From: Pseudomonas sp. GD04091
GTDB lineage: Bacteria > Pseudomonadota > Gammaproteobacteria > Pseudomonadales > Pseudomonadaceae
Length of the DNA: 64,000 bases
Direction: 5' to 3'
Assembly (NCBI RefSeq): GCF_029836165.1
Contig: NZ_JAOEBG010000003.1
Location: 294,665-358,664, forward strand
Under the pieces are notes generated by a model. It made no database searches. It had not been told where the DNA came from and saw only the letters and a program-made list of their open reading frames with translations. Every line of letters starts with the position of its first letter. Position 1 is the first letter of the stretch. Positions 6,879 to 17,963 of this stretch are shown here, piece after piece. Position numbers and translations under genes: made by a program.

Positions 6879-9800
6879 TTATAACGAGGGTTTCGATACC
6901 GTGCCATCCGAAAGATCCGTTTGTGCTATGCGAAGAAACGTTGCGGCGAACTCCTCGGCTGGCAGGGGCAGGCTGACGATGTAGCCCTGGATCTGTTCGC
7001 AGCCCTCGGCGGCGAGGAAGCATTGCTGCGCCTGGTTTTCCACGCCCTCGGCAATGATCGTCAACTGCATGCTGCGCCCCAGGGCGATGATGGCGCGGGC
7101 AATCGCCGCGTCATGCGGGTCGTCGGGCAGGCCGCGGATGAACGACTGGTCGATCTTGAGGATGTCCAGCGGCAGGCGCTTGAGGTAGCTGAGCGAGGAA
7201 TACCCCGTGCCGAAGTCGTCGATGGCCAGCTGCACGCCCAGTTGCTTGAGCTGGTGCAGCACGCTCAGGGCCTCCTCGGCCTGGCTCATGATGAAGTTCT
7301 CGGTGATCTCCAGCTGCAGGTCGCCGGCCTTGAGCTGGTAGGTGCGCAGCAACTGTTCGATGCGCCTGGCCAGGTTGGGCTGGCGCAGCTGGGCGCCGGC
7401 CAGGTTGATCGAGAGCGGGCCGAAGGCCTGGTAGGCCTTCTTCCAGCTGTGCATCTGCCGGCAGGCCTGCTCCAGCACCCAATCGCCGAGCTGGAGGATG
7501 GTGCCGTTCTCCTCGGCGATGTGAATGAATTGCTCGGGCGGGACTTCGCCGAAGGTCGGATGGGTCCAGCGCACCAGGGCTTCGGCGCCTACCAGGCTCT
7601 GGGTCTTGAGGCTGAACTTGGGTTGGTAGCACAGGCTCAGTTCGTTGCGTTCGATGGCGCGGCGCAGTTCGTGCTCAAGGGCGATGCGCTCGCTGGCCTG
7701 GGCCGTGAGGTCGCGGGTGTAGGCCTCGACGCGGTTGCGGCCCTTGGCCTTGGAGCGGTACATGGCGGCATCGGCGTTGCGGATCAGCGTGGCGACGTCG
7801 GTGCCGTCCTGGGGGAACAGGCTGATGCCGATGCTGGCACTGGTGAAAAACTCGTGCTCACCGGCCTGGAACGGGGCGTGGAACCCGGCCAGCAGCTTGT
7901 TGGCGATGGCACTGGCGTCGCTGGGTTTGTGCAGGCCGGGCAGGAGAATGATGAACTCGTCGCCGCCCAGGCGCGCGACGGTATCCACGTCACGTACCTG
8001 TTCCTTGAGGCGTTGGGCAATACCTTTGAGCAGCAAGTCGCCGACCGGGTGGCCGAGGCTGTCGTTGATGTGCTTGAAGCGGTCGAGGTCAAGAAACAGT
8101 ACCGCGCCCTGGCGATTGGATATCTGGGCGCAGTTCAGCGTGGACTGCAGGCGGCTCTCGAACAACGCGCGATTGGGCAGGCCGGTCAGCGGGTCGTGAT
8201 GGGCCTGGTAGTCGAGCTTGGCCTGGACGTGCTTGAGGCTGGAGATGTCGGCGAACACGGCGACGAAGTGAGTAATCTCGCGTTCGTGGTTGCGCACGGC
8301 GCTGATGGTCAGCCAGCCTGGGTAGATCTCGCCATTCTTGCGCTTGTTGTAGATCTCGCCCTGCCAGTGCCCCTCGGCGGTCAGCTGATGCCACATGGCG
8401 ATGTAGAAGGCGCTGTCGTGCTGGCCGGAGGCGAGCAGGCGCGGGGTCTGCCCGAGGGCTTCGATCTCGCTGTAGCCGGTAATCTCGCTGAATGCGCGGT
8501 TGACCGCGCTGATGCGCTGGTCGGTATCGGTGATCAGTACGCCCTCGGCGGTGTTCTCGAAGACCGTGGCGGCCAGTTGCAGTTTCTCCTGCATCAGGTG
8601 GCGTTCGGTGATGTCCCGGGCGATGGTCAGCATGCAATCGATGCCGCCGATCGGCAGTGGCCGCGCGGACAGCTCGCACAGGCGGATCTGCCCGTCGCTG
8701 CGGCGGATATGGCTGGTGAAATCGCGGACGAACCCATCGCGCTGGAGCTGCTCGACCATGCGCTGGCGTTCGTTGAGGTCGACCCAGATGCCCAAGTCCA
8801 GCGAGGTCTGCTCGGCGTTCGGGTTGATGTCGTAGCCGGTCAGTCGGCAGAAACCTTCGTTGACCTCCAGCAGCAACCCATCACTCTGGCGCGACAGCAA
8901 AAGACCGTCGGGCGAGGCATGGAAAGCTTTGGCGAACTTCTCCTCGGAAGTCTGCAGCTGCTGCTGGGTCTCCTTGAGCTGGCTGATGTCGCGGATGGCC
9001 ACCACCAGCGCTGGCGTGCTGTCCAGGTCGAAGGTCTCGGCCGAGGTCAGGCCGGTGAACAACTGCCCATTGTTGCGACGGAAGGTCATCTCCAGATTGC
9101 GCACCCCGCCGCGATGAAGGCGTTCGAGCAACGCTGGACCCGTGCCGGCTACGCCCCACAGGCCCAGCTCGGTGGCGGTGCGGCCGATCACTTGCGCAGG
9201 GCTCAGGCCGATCAGCTCTTCGAAGGCTTCGTTGACCTCCAGCAGGCAGCCGTCACTGTGCCTGGCGATGATCAGGATGTCCGGGCACTGCTGGAACACC
9301 GAGGCGAATTTCTGCTCCGACAGGCGCAAGGCATCTTCGGTGTGCTTGGTTTCGCTGATGTCGATCATCAGCCCGCGCATCAGCGGCTTGTGGCCGTGCT
9401 CGATCATGCTGACGATGTTGCGCACCCACAGGGTGTGACCATCGGCGTGGATCACGCGGTAGTCGAGGCTGTGATCACGCCCTGCCGCCGTTTCGCTGTC
9501 GCAGTAGGCCTGCGCCCACAGGGCGTCCTCCGGGTGCAAGATGCTGCGCCAGAAACCCGGTTTGAGCCATTCGCCCATGGGGTAGCCGAGCAGATCCTCG
9601 GCGTGGGGGGAGACATAGCTGAAGGTGAAGTCGTTGGCGTCGGCCTCCCAGGCGACTGCCGAAAGGCTTTCGACCAGGCCTCGGTAGTGGTACTCGCTGC
9701 TGCGCAGCTCCTGCTCCAGGGCGATGCGGCGCGAGATCTCCGAACTCAGGCGGCGGTTGATGCGGATCACGACCGCGAGGATGGCCATCAGCACCAGGAC

Positions 9801-10622
9801 CGCAGGCAGGCCGTACAGCAGCACATCGTGCCAGAAGGTCCGCTGATCGACGACATTACCGACCCAGCGCTGCTGGATGTGACTGATTTCGCTACTACTC
9901 ATGTCGGCCATGGCCTTGTCGAGGATGCCGACGAGCATCTTCTGGCTGCGTGGCACGGCCATGGCCAGCTGGTAGCGGTAGGGCGTCTCGCCGCTGACGT
10001 ACAGGCCATCGAGCTTGAGCTGGCGCAGGCTCCAGATGCTCGAGGCAAGGTCGCCCACCACCGCATCCACCTCATCGGTCGCCAGGGCCTGCAACGCGGA
10101 GCTGACGTTGGGCAGGGCCACCAGGTTGAGGTCCGGGTGATGGGTGCGCAGCAGTTCGTGGGGGGCATAGTTTTCCACCACGGCGACTTTCAGGCCGTAG
10201 AGGTCCTTGAGGTTGCGCGGTTGCGCGCCACCGGAGTGGGCCAGTATGACGATCGGGAAGTCCAGGTAGGGGCGGGTGAAGGCGAGGTAGTTCTGGCGCT
10301 CGGGGGTGGACATGATGCCCGGCAGCAGGTCGATGCGACTGTTGCGGGCTTGCTCGAGCACTTCGGTCCAGGTGCTGGGCTCGACCGGCTTGAGCGTGAC
10401 ACCCAGCCTGTCCTGGATCAGGGCGATGTAATCGGCGGCCAATCCCTGGTAGCGACCCTCCTGGTCGCGGAACTCGAACGGCGGCCATGAAGCGTCGACG
10501 CCCAGGTGCAGCTGTGGGTGGGCGCTGAGCCAGGCATGTTCCTCGTCGGTCAGGGTCAGGGCGCCGGCCGTTGTGTTCCAGGTGAACAGGAGCAGCAACA
10601 GGAGGGCCGGCATCAGGGGCAT
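6879..10622 (-). CDS. rmcA: RmcA-like c-di-GMP phosphodiesterase/diguanylate cyclase, membrane sensor
   Basis: A 1247-residue inner-membrane signalling protein that should set cyclic-di-GMP levels. In order it shows a signal sequence (~1-20), a periplasmic family-3 solute-binding (Venus-flytrap) domain (~35-255), a transmembrane helix (LYGLPAVLVLMAILAVVIRI), four PAS domains, a GGDEF domain (RLGGDEFIILLPG) and an EAL domain. The EAL part keeps the catalytic signature (EALVRW, SINLAG, LEITEN, IDDFGTGYSS, LKIDQSFI, AEGVEN), so phosphodiesterase activity is likely. The architecture and its place beside rpoD match P. aeruginosa RmcA, which links redox state to matrix production. The start at 10622 follows GAGAGG by about 6 nt; a longer frame to 10706 lacks a signal-peptide N-terminus. 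Function by orthology is inferred. Confidence 0.88.
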   Translation of the reverse strand: MPLMPALLLLLLFTWNTTAGALTLTDEEHAWLSAHPQLHLGVDASWPPFEFRDQEGRYQGLAADYIALIQDRLGVTLKPVEPSTWTEVLEQARNSRIDLLPGIMSTPERQNYLAFTRPYLDFPIVILAHSGGAQPRNLKDLYGLKVAVVENYAPHELLRTHHPDLNLVALPNVSSALQALATDEVDAVVGDLASSIWSLRQLKLDGLYVSGETPYRYQLAMAVPRSQKMLVGILDKAMADMSSSEISHIQQRWVGNVVDQRTFWHDVLLYGLPAVLVLMAILAVVIRINRRLSSEISRRIALEQELRSSEYHYRGLVESLSAVAWEADANDFTFSYVSPHAEDLLGYPMGEWLKPGFWRSILHPEDALWAQAYCDSETAAGRDHSLDYRVIHADGHTLWVRNIVSMIEHGHKPLMRGLMIDISETKHTEDALRLSEQKFASVFQQCPDILIIARHSDGCLLEVNEAFEELIGLSPAQVIGRTATELGLWGVAGTGPALLERLHRGGVRNLEMTFRRNNGQLFTGLTSAETFDLDSTPALVVAIRDISQLKETQQQLQTSEEKFAKAFHASPDGLLLSRQSDGLLLEVNEGFCRLTGYDINPNAEQTSLDLGIWVDLNERQRMVEQLQRDGFVRDFTSHIRRSDGQIRLCELSARPLPIGGIDCMLTIARDITERHLMQEKLQLAATVFENTAEGVLITDTDQRISAVNRAFSEITGYSEIEALGQTPRLLASGQHDSAFYIAMWHQLTAEGHWQGEIYNKRKNGEIYPGWLTISAVRNHEREITHFVAVFADISSLKHVQAKLDYQAHHDPLTGLPNRALFESRLQSTLNCAQISNRQGAVLFLDLDRFKHINDSLGHPVGDLLLKGIAQRLKEQVRDVDTVARLGGDEFIILLPGLHKPSDASAIANKLLAGFHAPFQAGEHEFFTSASIGISLFPQDGTDVATLIRNADAAMYRSKAKGRNRVEAYTRDLTAQASERIALEHELRRAIERNELSLCYQPKFSLKTQSLVGAEALVRWTHPTFGEVPPEQFIHIAEENGTILQLGDWVLEQACRQMHSWKKAYQAFGPLSINLAGAQLRQPNLARRIEQLLRTYQLKAGDLQLEITENFIMSQAEEALSVLHQLKQLGVQLAIDDFGTGYSSLSYLKRLPLDILKIDQSFIRGLPDDPHDAAIARAIIALGRSMQLTIIAEGVENQAQQCFLAAEGCEQIQGYIVSLPLPAEEFAATFLRIAQTDLSDGTVSKPSL

Positions 10623-10711
10623 AGCGGCCTCTCGATCAGGGGGACTGATTCGAGTGTAGACGGGCATCCTGCCCGTGGTAGGGCGCCGCCCACGACCTTT
10701 TGTCACATAAG

Positions 10712-10737
10712 AAAAACCCCGGCCTGGGCCGGGGTTG
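10712..10737 (-). terminator. Intrinsic terminator after rpoD
   Basis: AACCCCGGCC pairs with GGCCGGGGTT around a TG loop, followed on the minus strand by a T-run. It lies just past the rpoD stop and closes the rpsU-dnaG-rpoD operon. Confidence 0.9.
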
Positions 10738-10742
10738 ATTCT

Positions 10743-12593
<1,851 letters not shown>

Positions 12594-12640
12594 AACACCC
12601 TATCCACTGAAGGTCTTGGCGGGCAAAAAACAAGCCGAGG

Positions 12641-12646
12641 ATTATA
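12641..12646 (-). promoter_or_regulatory. Possible internal rpoD promoter (-10 TATAAT)
   Basis: A perfect TATAAT on the minus strand sits 48 nt upstream of the rpoD start codon, in the dnaG-rpoD gap. No good -35 hexamer is seen at 16-18 nt. An internal rpoD promoter is known in other MMS operons, so this is plausible but unproven. Confidence 0.4.
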
Positions 12647-12660
12647 CCCGAGCATGGACC

Positions 12661-14649
12661 TCACGCGCCAGATGAGGTCGGGGTTTGTGCGGGAACATTC
12701 CGGCTTAGCAGGGCGAGCAGCTGAGATTTTTCCTCTGCATTCAACTCGCTTTGACGTGCTTTCCTGAGCAGATGTTCCAGGCTGCGCTCGCGCTGGCGAG
12801 CGGACAAGCTAGTTATAGTGTCGAAAAACTGTTGTTCAAGGTTGTCGGCATCGATCAACCATTCCTTTTCGGCCAGGGCCCGCAGCAGGCGGCCCTGCTC
12901 TGTGCCGTGCCAGCGTGCGATCAGCTGCATAGAGCTTAGCTTAGGATTCTTCTGTGCGGCCTCGATCAGGGCCACCAGCAGCTGGCTGTACAGTTGCTCC
13001 TCGTCGGCGAAGTGGCTGGCGTCCTCGACTTTGCCGGCCAGCAGCGGGTGGTGCAGCAGGGTGCGCAGGGCCGAGAGCGTCGGTGGCTCGACCGGCGCCG
13101 GCACCCGCGGCGGGGCCTCGCCGCGCTGGCCATCACGCTGCCAGGGCTTGCCGCCTTTCTTGTCCCAGGGCTTGCCGTCCCACTGCTTCTTGCCTGCGCC
13201 CTTGTTCGGCGTCCAGGGGCGTTGCTCCTGCTGCTGCGGCATGTAGTCGGGCTGGTACTGCAGGTCACCATGGTCCGGCGCGTAGCTGGCCATCGCGTCG
13301 TAGTCGTAGCCTGGGTCGTAATCCGGCACGCTGGGCGCGGGTGCGCTCTGCGCCAGTTGCTCCATCTGCTGCGGGTCGAGGCCGGTGATGTCTTTCAGGC
13401 GGTTGCGCATCAGTTGGCGCAAGTTGGCGCCCGGGACCTTCTCGATCAGCGGCGCGGCCAGGGTGACCATGTGCGCCTTGCCTTCCAGTGAGCGTGGGTC
13501 GGCCTCGTTGCTCAGCTGTTCGAAGAAGTAGTCGGCCAGCGGTTGGGCGTGCTGATTGATGCGGGCCTGGAAGGCATCGGTGCCTTCGGCGCGTACCAGG
13601 CTGTCCGGATCCTCGCCTTCGGGCAGGAACAGGAAGCGTGCGCGACGGCCGTCCTGCAGGCTCGACAGCGTCGACTCCAGGGCTCGCCAGGCGGCCTTGC
13701 GGCCGGCCTGGTCGCCGTCGAAGCAGAACAGAACGCTGGGCACCACGCGGAACAGGCGCTTGAGGTGTTCCTCGCTGGTGGACGTGCCGAGGGTCGCCAC
13801 GGCGTTGCGCAGGCCTTGCTGGGCCAGGGCGATGACGTCCATGTAGCCCTCGACCACGATGATCTCGTCGAGGTTGCGGTTGTGCTTGCGTGCCTCGTAC
13901 AGGCCATACAGCTCCTGGCCTTTGTGGAACACCGGGGTTTCCGGGGAGTTGAGGTACTTGGGCTTGTCGTCGCCCAGTACCCGTCCGCCGAAGGCGATGA
14001 CCCGGCCGCGGCTGTCGCGGATGGGGAACATCACCCGGTCGCGGAAGCGGTCGTAGCGCTTGCCGCTTTCAGCGTTCTCGATCAGCAATCCGGCGTCGAT
14101 CATCACCTTTTGCTGCAGTGAGTCGGCACCCAGGTGCTTGAGCAGGTTGTCCCAGCCCGGCGGGGCGAAGCCCAGGCCGAAATCGCGGGCGACCTCACCG
14201 GACAGCCCACGCCCCTTGAGGTAGTCCACCGCCGCCTTGCGGGTGGCATGGCCACGCAAGGCCTGGCGATAGAATTCGGCGGCGGCTTCGAGCAGCGGGT
14301 ACAGCGGCGAGTCGGTCGGCTGGCGCGGTTTCTGTCCGCGTCGTCCTTCTTCCCGGGGGACTTCCATGCCGGCTGCGCGGGCCAGCTCCTCGACCGCCTG
14401 GGGGAAGTCCAGGTTGTCGTGGTCCATGACGAAGCCGAGGGCGTTGCCACCGGCGCCGCAGCCGAAGCAGTAGTAGAACTGCTTGTCAGGGCTGACGGTG
14501 AAGGAGGGGCTCTTTTCCTTGTGGAACGGGCAGCAGGCAGACAGGTTCTTGCCGGTCTTCTTCAGCTGGACGCGCGAACTCACCACATCGACGATGTCGG
14601 TGCGGTTGAGAAGGTCATCGATGAAGCTCTGGGGAATCAGCCCGGCCAT
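12661..14649 (-). CDS. dnaG: DNA primase DnaG
   Basis: A 662-residue primase that makes RNA primers at the replication fork in association with the DnaB helicase. The CHC2-type zinc site is visible (C40, H43, C61, C64). The TOPRIM core follows (IIVVEGYMDVIALAQQG, FCFDGDQAGRKAAWRAL). A low-complexity Gln/Pro/Lys-rich linker (MPQQQEQRPWTPNKGAGKKQ) joins it to the C-terminal helicase-binding domain. The ATG at 14649 (MAGLIPQSF) gives the standard N-terminus; a TTG start seven codons upstream is possible but less likely. It is the middle gene of the MMS operon. Confidence 0.97.
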   Translation of the reverse strand: MAGLIPQSFIDDLLNRTDIVDVVSSRVQLKKTGKNLSACCPFHKEKSPSFTVSPDKQFYYCFGCGAGGNALGFVMDHDNLDFPQAVEELARAAGMEVPREEGRRGQKPRQPTDSPLYPLLEAAAEFYRQALRGHATRKAAVDYLKGRGLSGEVARDFGLGFAPPGWDNLLKHLGADSLQQKVMIDAGLLIENAESGKRYDRFRDRVMFPIRDSRGRVIAFGGRVLGDDKPKYLNSPETPVFHKGQELYGLYEARKHNRNLDEIIVVEGYMDVIALAQQGLRNAVATLGTSTSEEHLKRLFRVVPSVLFCFDGDQAGRKAAWRALESTLSSLQDGRRARFLFLPEGEDPDSLVRAEGTDAFQARINQHAQPLADYFFEQLSNEADPRSLEGKAHMVTLAAPLIEKVPGANLRQLMRNRLKDITGLDPQQMEQLAQSAPAPSVPDYDPGYDYDAMASYAPDHGDLQYQPDYMPQQQEQRPWTPNKGAGKKQWDGKPWDKKGGKPWQRDGQRGEAPPRVPAPVEPPTLSALRTLLHHPLLAGKVEDASHFADEEQLYSQLLVALIEAAQKNPKLSSMQLIARWHGTEQGRLLRALAEKEWLIDADNLEQQFFDTITSLSARQRERSLEHLLRKARQSELNAEEKSQLLALLSRNVPAQTPTSSGA

Positions 14650-14756
14650 GGCAGTCTCGTCATCTGGCAACTGGCAAGTCTAAACGCTTGTGCGCGAGTT
14701 TGGCGTGGGGTATCGCAGGAAGAGGTGTGTGCTCGTCACCAGCCCGTGGAAGGGCT

Positions 14757-14800
14757 CGTCAGAAAGGACGTGCACGCCTGGTCAAGGACCAGTTCTGACG
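14757..14800 (-). promoter_or_regulatory. Hairpin in rpsU-dnaG spacer (candidate attenuator/processing site)
   Basis: CGTCAGAA and TTCTGACG (perfect 8-nt arms) enclose a second stem, CTGGTC-AAG-GACCAG, with 13 unpaired nt on one side. It lies about 110 nt upstream of the dnaG start. In enteric MMS operons this spacer carries a terminator and an RNA-processing site; the same role here is inference. Confidence 0.45.
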
Positions 14801-14870
14801 CGTTGAGGCAGGTTGCCCATGGCTTTTGCCGGGGCACCCCAGGCGCATGGCCAAGGGCTTGAAGCGACCA

Positions 14871-14905
14871 CTGCCATCAGCCCGACACGAGGCCGGGCAT
14901 GGCAG
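14871..14905 (-). promoter_or_regulatory. Stable hairpin just behind rpsU
   Basis: CTGCCAT/ATGGCAG and inner GCCCG/CGGGC form a 12-bp stem with a two-base bulge and a 9-nt loop. It begins 24 nt after the rpsU stop. No T-run follows, so it is better seen as a 3' end stabiliser or processing hairpin than as a strong terminator. Confidence 0.45.
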
Positions 14906-14929
14906 AAGCTTTGCGTAGAACGGCTGTAC

Positions 14930-15145
14930 TTAGTACAGACGAACGGCGCGGCGCTGTTCGCGCTGGACCTTCTTGGCGTGACGCTTTACAGCGGCAGCGG
15001 CTTTGCGCTTACGCTCGGCGGTCGGCTTCTCGTAAAACTCGCGGCTACGAACTTCAGCCAGTACACCGGCTTTTTCGCAGGAGCGCTTGAAACGACGCAG
15101 AGCTACGTCGAAGGGTTCGTTCTCTTTAACTTTGACGGCTGGCAT
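14930..15145 (-). CDS. rpsU: 30S ribosomal protein S21
   Basis: A 71-residue ribosomal protein S21 ([20 protein letters not shown]) with the highly basic C-terminal half typical of the family ([20 protein letters not shown]). It binds the small subunit near the anti-Shine-Dalgarno region and helps initiation. It is the first gene of the MMS operon, 280 nt ahead of dnaG. The spacer contains two hairpins and no gene. It is divergent from tsaD; the 205-nt gap must hold both promoters, but no convincing hexamer pair could be fixed. Confidence 0.98.
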   Translation of the reverse strand: MPAVKVKENEPFDVALRRFKRSCEKAGVLAEVRSREFYEKPTAERKRKAAAAVKRHAKKVQREQRRAVRLY

Positions 15146-15350
15146 CCAGGGCTACCTTAATTCATTACCGGGGTAGACGTGCTCCTGGCAAAACATAAGG
15201 TGTGCTGGAGAACGTCGGTTTTCAAGGGTTGCGGATGTTAACCCTTAGCTGGCCGGAATGCAAAGCCTCTGATCGAAAACCGCTGGTCGGCACACGGCAC
15301 GGGGACTATCATGCGCGCCTTCGAATTCAGCCTCGACAAGGCACGGACCC

Positions 15351-16376
15351 ATGCTAGTACTGGGATTGGAAACATCCTGCGACGAAACTGGCGTCGCATT
15401 ATACGACAGTGAACGCGGCCTGCTGGCCGACGCACTGTTCAGCCAGATCGACCTGCACCGCGTCTACGGCGGCGTGGTGCCCGAGCTCGCCTCGCGCGAC
15501 CACGTCAAGCGCATGCTGCCGCTGATCCGCCAGGTGCTGCAGGAAGCCGGCTGCGTGGCCACCGAGATCGATGCCATCGCCTATACCGCTGGCCCTGGCC
15601 TGGTCGGCGCGCTGCTGGTCGGCGCCTCCTGCGCCCAGGCCCTGGCTTTCGCCTGGGATATCCCGGCGATCGGCGTGCACCACATGGAAGGCCACCTGCT
15701 GGCGCCGATGCTCGAGGAGCAGCCGCCGGAGTTTCCGTTCGTCGCTTTGTTGGTGTCTGGCGGTCATACCCAGCTGGTACGGGTCGACGGCATCGGCCGA
15801 TACGAGCTGCTGGGCGAGAGCCTGGACGACGCCGCCGGCGAGGCTTTTGACAAGACCGCCAAGCTGATCGGCCTCAACTACCCGGGTGGCCCCGAGATCG
15901 CCCGCCTGGCCGAGCAGGGTACGCCGGGACGCTTCGTGTTCCCACGACCGATGACCGACCGCCCGGGGCTGCAATTCAGCTTCAGCGGTCTCAAGACCTT
16001 CGCCTTGAATACCTGGCAGCAATGCCGCGATGCCGGGGACGACAACGAGCAAACCCGTTGCGACGTGTCGCTGGCCTTCCAGCAGGCCGTGGTGGAGACT
16101 CTGACCATCAAGTGCAAGCGAGCCCTCAAGCAGACCGGTCTCAAGCGGCTGGTCATCGCTGGCGGGGTGAGTGCCAACAAGGCCCTTCGCGTTTCGCTGG
16201 AAGAGATGCTGGCAGGCATCAAGGGCAACGTCTATTACGCACGCCCTCGGTTCTGCACCGACAATGGCGCGATGATCGCCTATGCCGGTTGCCAGCGCCT
16301 GTTGGCCGGGCAGCGCCAGGACTTGGCGATCAGCGTGCAGGCGCGCTGGCCGATGGAGCAGTTGCCCGCGGTATGA
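15351..16376 (+). CDS. tsaD: tRNA N6-adenosine threonylcarbamoyltransferase TsaD
   Basis: A 341-residue ASKHA-fold enzyme that, with TsaB and TsaE, transfers the threonylcarbamoyl group to A37 of tRNAs reading ANN codons. The family start [19 protein letters not shown] is visible. So are the metal-binding HHMEGH motif (~residue 110) and the nucleotide-binding segment [13 protein letters not shown]. Its length matches the family, formerly annotated as Gcp/YgjD. It is monocistronic on the plus strand, convergent with plsY. Confidence 0.97.
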   Translation: MLVLGLETSCDETGVALYDSERGLLADALFSQIDLHRVYGGVVPELASRDHVKRMLPLIRQVLQEAGCVATEIDAIAYTAGPGLVGALLVGASCAQALAFAWDIPAIGVHHMEGHLLAPMLEEQPPEFPFVALLVSGGHTQLVRVDGIGRYELLGESLDDAAGEAFDKTAKLIGLNYPGGPEIARLAEQGTPGRFVFPRPMTDRPGLQFSFSGLKTFALNTWQQCRDAGDDNEQTRCDVSLAFQQAVVETLTIKCKRALKQTGLKRLVIAGGVSANKALRVSLEEMLAGIKGNVYYARPRFCTDNGAMIAYAGCQRLLAGQRQDLAISVQARWPMEQLPAV

Positions 16377-16401
16377 ATTGAGCCGGGCGCCTGCCGCTGC
16401 A

Positions 16402-16971
16402 TCAGAAATGGCGTTCGCGCCCGGCGAACAGGTCGCGTAGATTGCTGCGGTGGCGCCAGACGATCAATACCGTCAGTACGGTCATCGGCAGCAGCGCTTC
16501 AGGTTCGCGCCACGCCAGCAGCGGCAACGTCAGCGGTGTGGCGATCAACGCTGCCAGCGAGCTGGTGCGGGTGAGATAGAAGGTCAGCAGCCAGGCGCCG
16601 ATGGCCAGCAGGGCCGCCGGAAAGTACAGCGCCATGAGCATGCCGGCGGCGGTGGCCACGCCTTTGCCGCCCTGAAAGCGGAAGTACACCGGAAATAGGT
16701 GGCCCAGTACCGCGCAGATGCCGATCCAGGCCTGTTCCTGCTGGTCCAGTCCGGCCAGGCGAGCCAGCAGCACGGGCAACATGCCCTTGCACAGGTCGCC
16801 GAGCAGCGTCAGGATCGCCAGCTTGCGCCCGGCCAGGCGCAGCATGTTGGTCGCGCCGGCATTGCCCGAGCCGCTGGAGCGCGGGTCGGGGCTGCCGCTG
16901 AGGCGGCTCAGGACGATAGCGAAGGACAGGGAGCCGAGCAGGTAGGCAAGCAGCGCCAGTGACCAAAACAT
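16402..16971 (-). CDS. plsY: Glycerol-3-phosphate acyltransferase PlsY
   Basis: A 189-residue integral membrane enzyme that acylates glycerol-3-phosphate from acyl-phosphate to make lysophosphatidate. The family motifs are present ([47 protein letters not shown]). Several hydrophobic segments span the protein. The stop is 26 nt from that of convergent tsaD, and no terminator is seen between them. It is divergent from folB. Confidence 0.95.
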   Translation of the reverse strand: MFWSLALLAYLLGSLSFAIVLSRLSGSPDPRSSGSGNAGATNMLRLAGRKLAILTLLGDLCKGMLPVLLARLAGLDQQEQAWIGICAVLGHLFPVYFRFQGGKGVATAAGMLMALYFPAALLAIGAWLLTFYLTRTSSLAALIATPLTLPLLAWREPEALLPMTVLTVLIVWRHRSNLRDLFAGRERHF

Positions 16972-17045
16972 GCTAACTATTCCGGGCGAGGACGCCCTGA
17001 TTCTAACGGCGCCCGTCGCCCTTGTCGTGCTGTGGAGAGAAGTGC

Positions 17046-17402
17046 TTGGACAGAGTGTTCATCGAAGGCCTGGAAGTCGATACCGTCATCGGTGCCTATG
17101 ACTGGGAGCGGGATATTCGCCAGTGTCTGCGCCTGGATCTGAGTTTCGCCTGGGACAACCGCCCGGCCGCCGCCGGTGACGACCTGTCGCTGGCACTGGA
17201 CTACGCCAGTGTATCGGCGCGGGTCCAGGCCTTCGCCGAGCAGGCCCGCTTCGAACTGGTCGAGACTTTCGCCGAGCGCCTGGTGGCGGTGTTGATGACG
17301 GAGTTCAACATTCCCTGGGTGCGCTTGAAACTGACCAAGCCGGGCGCGGTGCCGGCGGCCCGCGGTGGTGTTGGCGTGGAGATCGAGCGCGGATGTCTCT
17401 GA
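17046..17402 (+). CDS. folB: Dihydroneopterin aldolase FolB
   Basis: A 118-residue enzyme converting 7,8-dihydroneopterin to 6-hydroxymethyl-dihydropterin in folate synthesis. The family pattern [20 protein letters not shown] opens the protein and [20 protein letters not shown] closes it. The start is set at a TTG because GGAGAG lies 8 nt before it and it gives the normal N-terminus; no ATG is available there. The 3' end overlaps folK by 10 nt, implying coupled translation of consecutive steps. Confidence 0.93.
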   Translation: MDRVFIEGLEVDTVIGAYDWERDIRQCLRLDLSFAWDNRPAAAGDDLSLALDYASVSARVQAFAEQARFELVETFAERLVAVLMTEFNIPWVRLKLTKPGAVPAARGGVGVEIERGCL

Positions 17403-17902
17403 GCACGGTTTACCTGGGGCTGGGCAGCAATGTCGAGCGTGAGCGGCACCTGTGCGCCGGCCTCGACGCGCTCGCGGGGCTGTTGACGGGAATGCAATGC
17501 TCGACGGTGTTCGAAAGCCAGGCGGTCGGCATCAAGAGCGGGCCTTTCTACAACCTGGTGGTGCGTGGGCAGACCGGGCTGCCGTTGCTGGAGCTCGATC
17601 GCCGGCTCAAGTTCATCGAGGCCGACAATGGTCGCTATGCCCCTGATCGCAAGGGCTTGCCGCTGGATATCGACGTGCTGATGTATGACGGCTTGCACGG
17701 CACGTTCAACGGGCTGGTGCTGCCACGGGCGGAAATCCTGAAGAATGCCTTCGTGCTGTGGCCGCTGTCACTGCTGGCGCCGGAGCTGATGCACCCGGGT
17801 GTTGGAAAAAGCATGGCGCAGCTGTGGCGCGAGGCGAACATCGACCAGGTGCTGGCACCGGTGCCGTTCGAATGGCGGGGGTTGCAGCTCACGCAACCTT
17901 GA
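17393..17902 (+). CDS. folK: 6-hydroxymethyl-7,8-dihydropterin pyrophosphokinase FolK
   Basis: A 169-residue kinase that pyrophosphorylates 6-hydroxymethyl-dihydropterin, the product of FolB. The N-terminus carries the family GLGSN motif ([17 protein letters not shown]). The pattern around PDRKGLPLDIDVLMYDGL is the HPPK signature, with the Asp pair that binds magnesium. Later, VLPRAEILKNAFVLWPL matches the family's (P)H/R..(x)..RxFVL.PL end. It overlaps folB and is followed by a REP element. Confidence 0.95.
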   Translation: MSLSTVYLGLGSNVERERHLCAGLDALAGLLTGMQCSTVFESQAVGIKSGPFYNLVVRGQTGLPLLELDRRLKFIEADNGRYAPDRKGLPLDIDVLMYDGLHGTFNGLVLPRAEILKNAFVLWPLSLLAPELMHPGVGKSMAQLWREANIDQVLAPVPFEWRGLQLTQP

Positions 17903-17914
17903 GTCGCGCACTTC

Positions 17915-17962
17915 CATCGCGGGGCAAGCCCGCTCCCACGCAGGAGCGGACTTGTCCGCTCG
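17915..17962. repeat. REP-like palindromic element
   Basis: ATCGCGGGGCAAGCCCGCTC followed by AGGAGCGGACTTGTCCGCTC, two halves of the group-specific palindromic repeat. It lies between the convergent folK and cca genes and could end or protect both transcripts. Confidence 0.75.
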
Positions 17963-17963
17963 A

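Noticed and set aside
6921..10490. A 1189-codon open frame on the plus strand opposite rmcA
   Set aside because: It is a shadow of the minus-strand gene: no family resemblance, composition dictated by the opposite codons, no ribosome site. Similar long antisense frames over rpoD, prkA, lptD, the histidine kinase and estP were dropped for the same reason.
14650..14929. Possible missing gene (such as a YqeY-like protein) between rpsU and dnaG
   Set aside because: No frame in the 280-nt gap resembles one. The gap is better explained by two hairpins.
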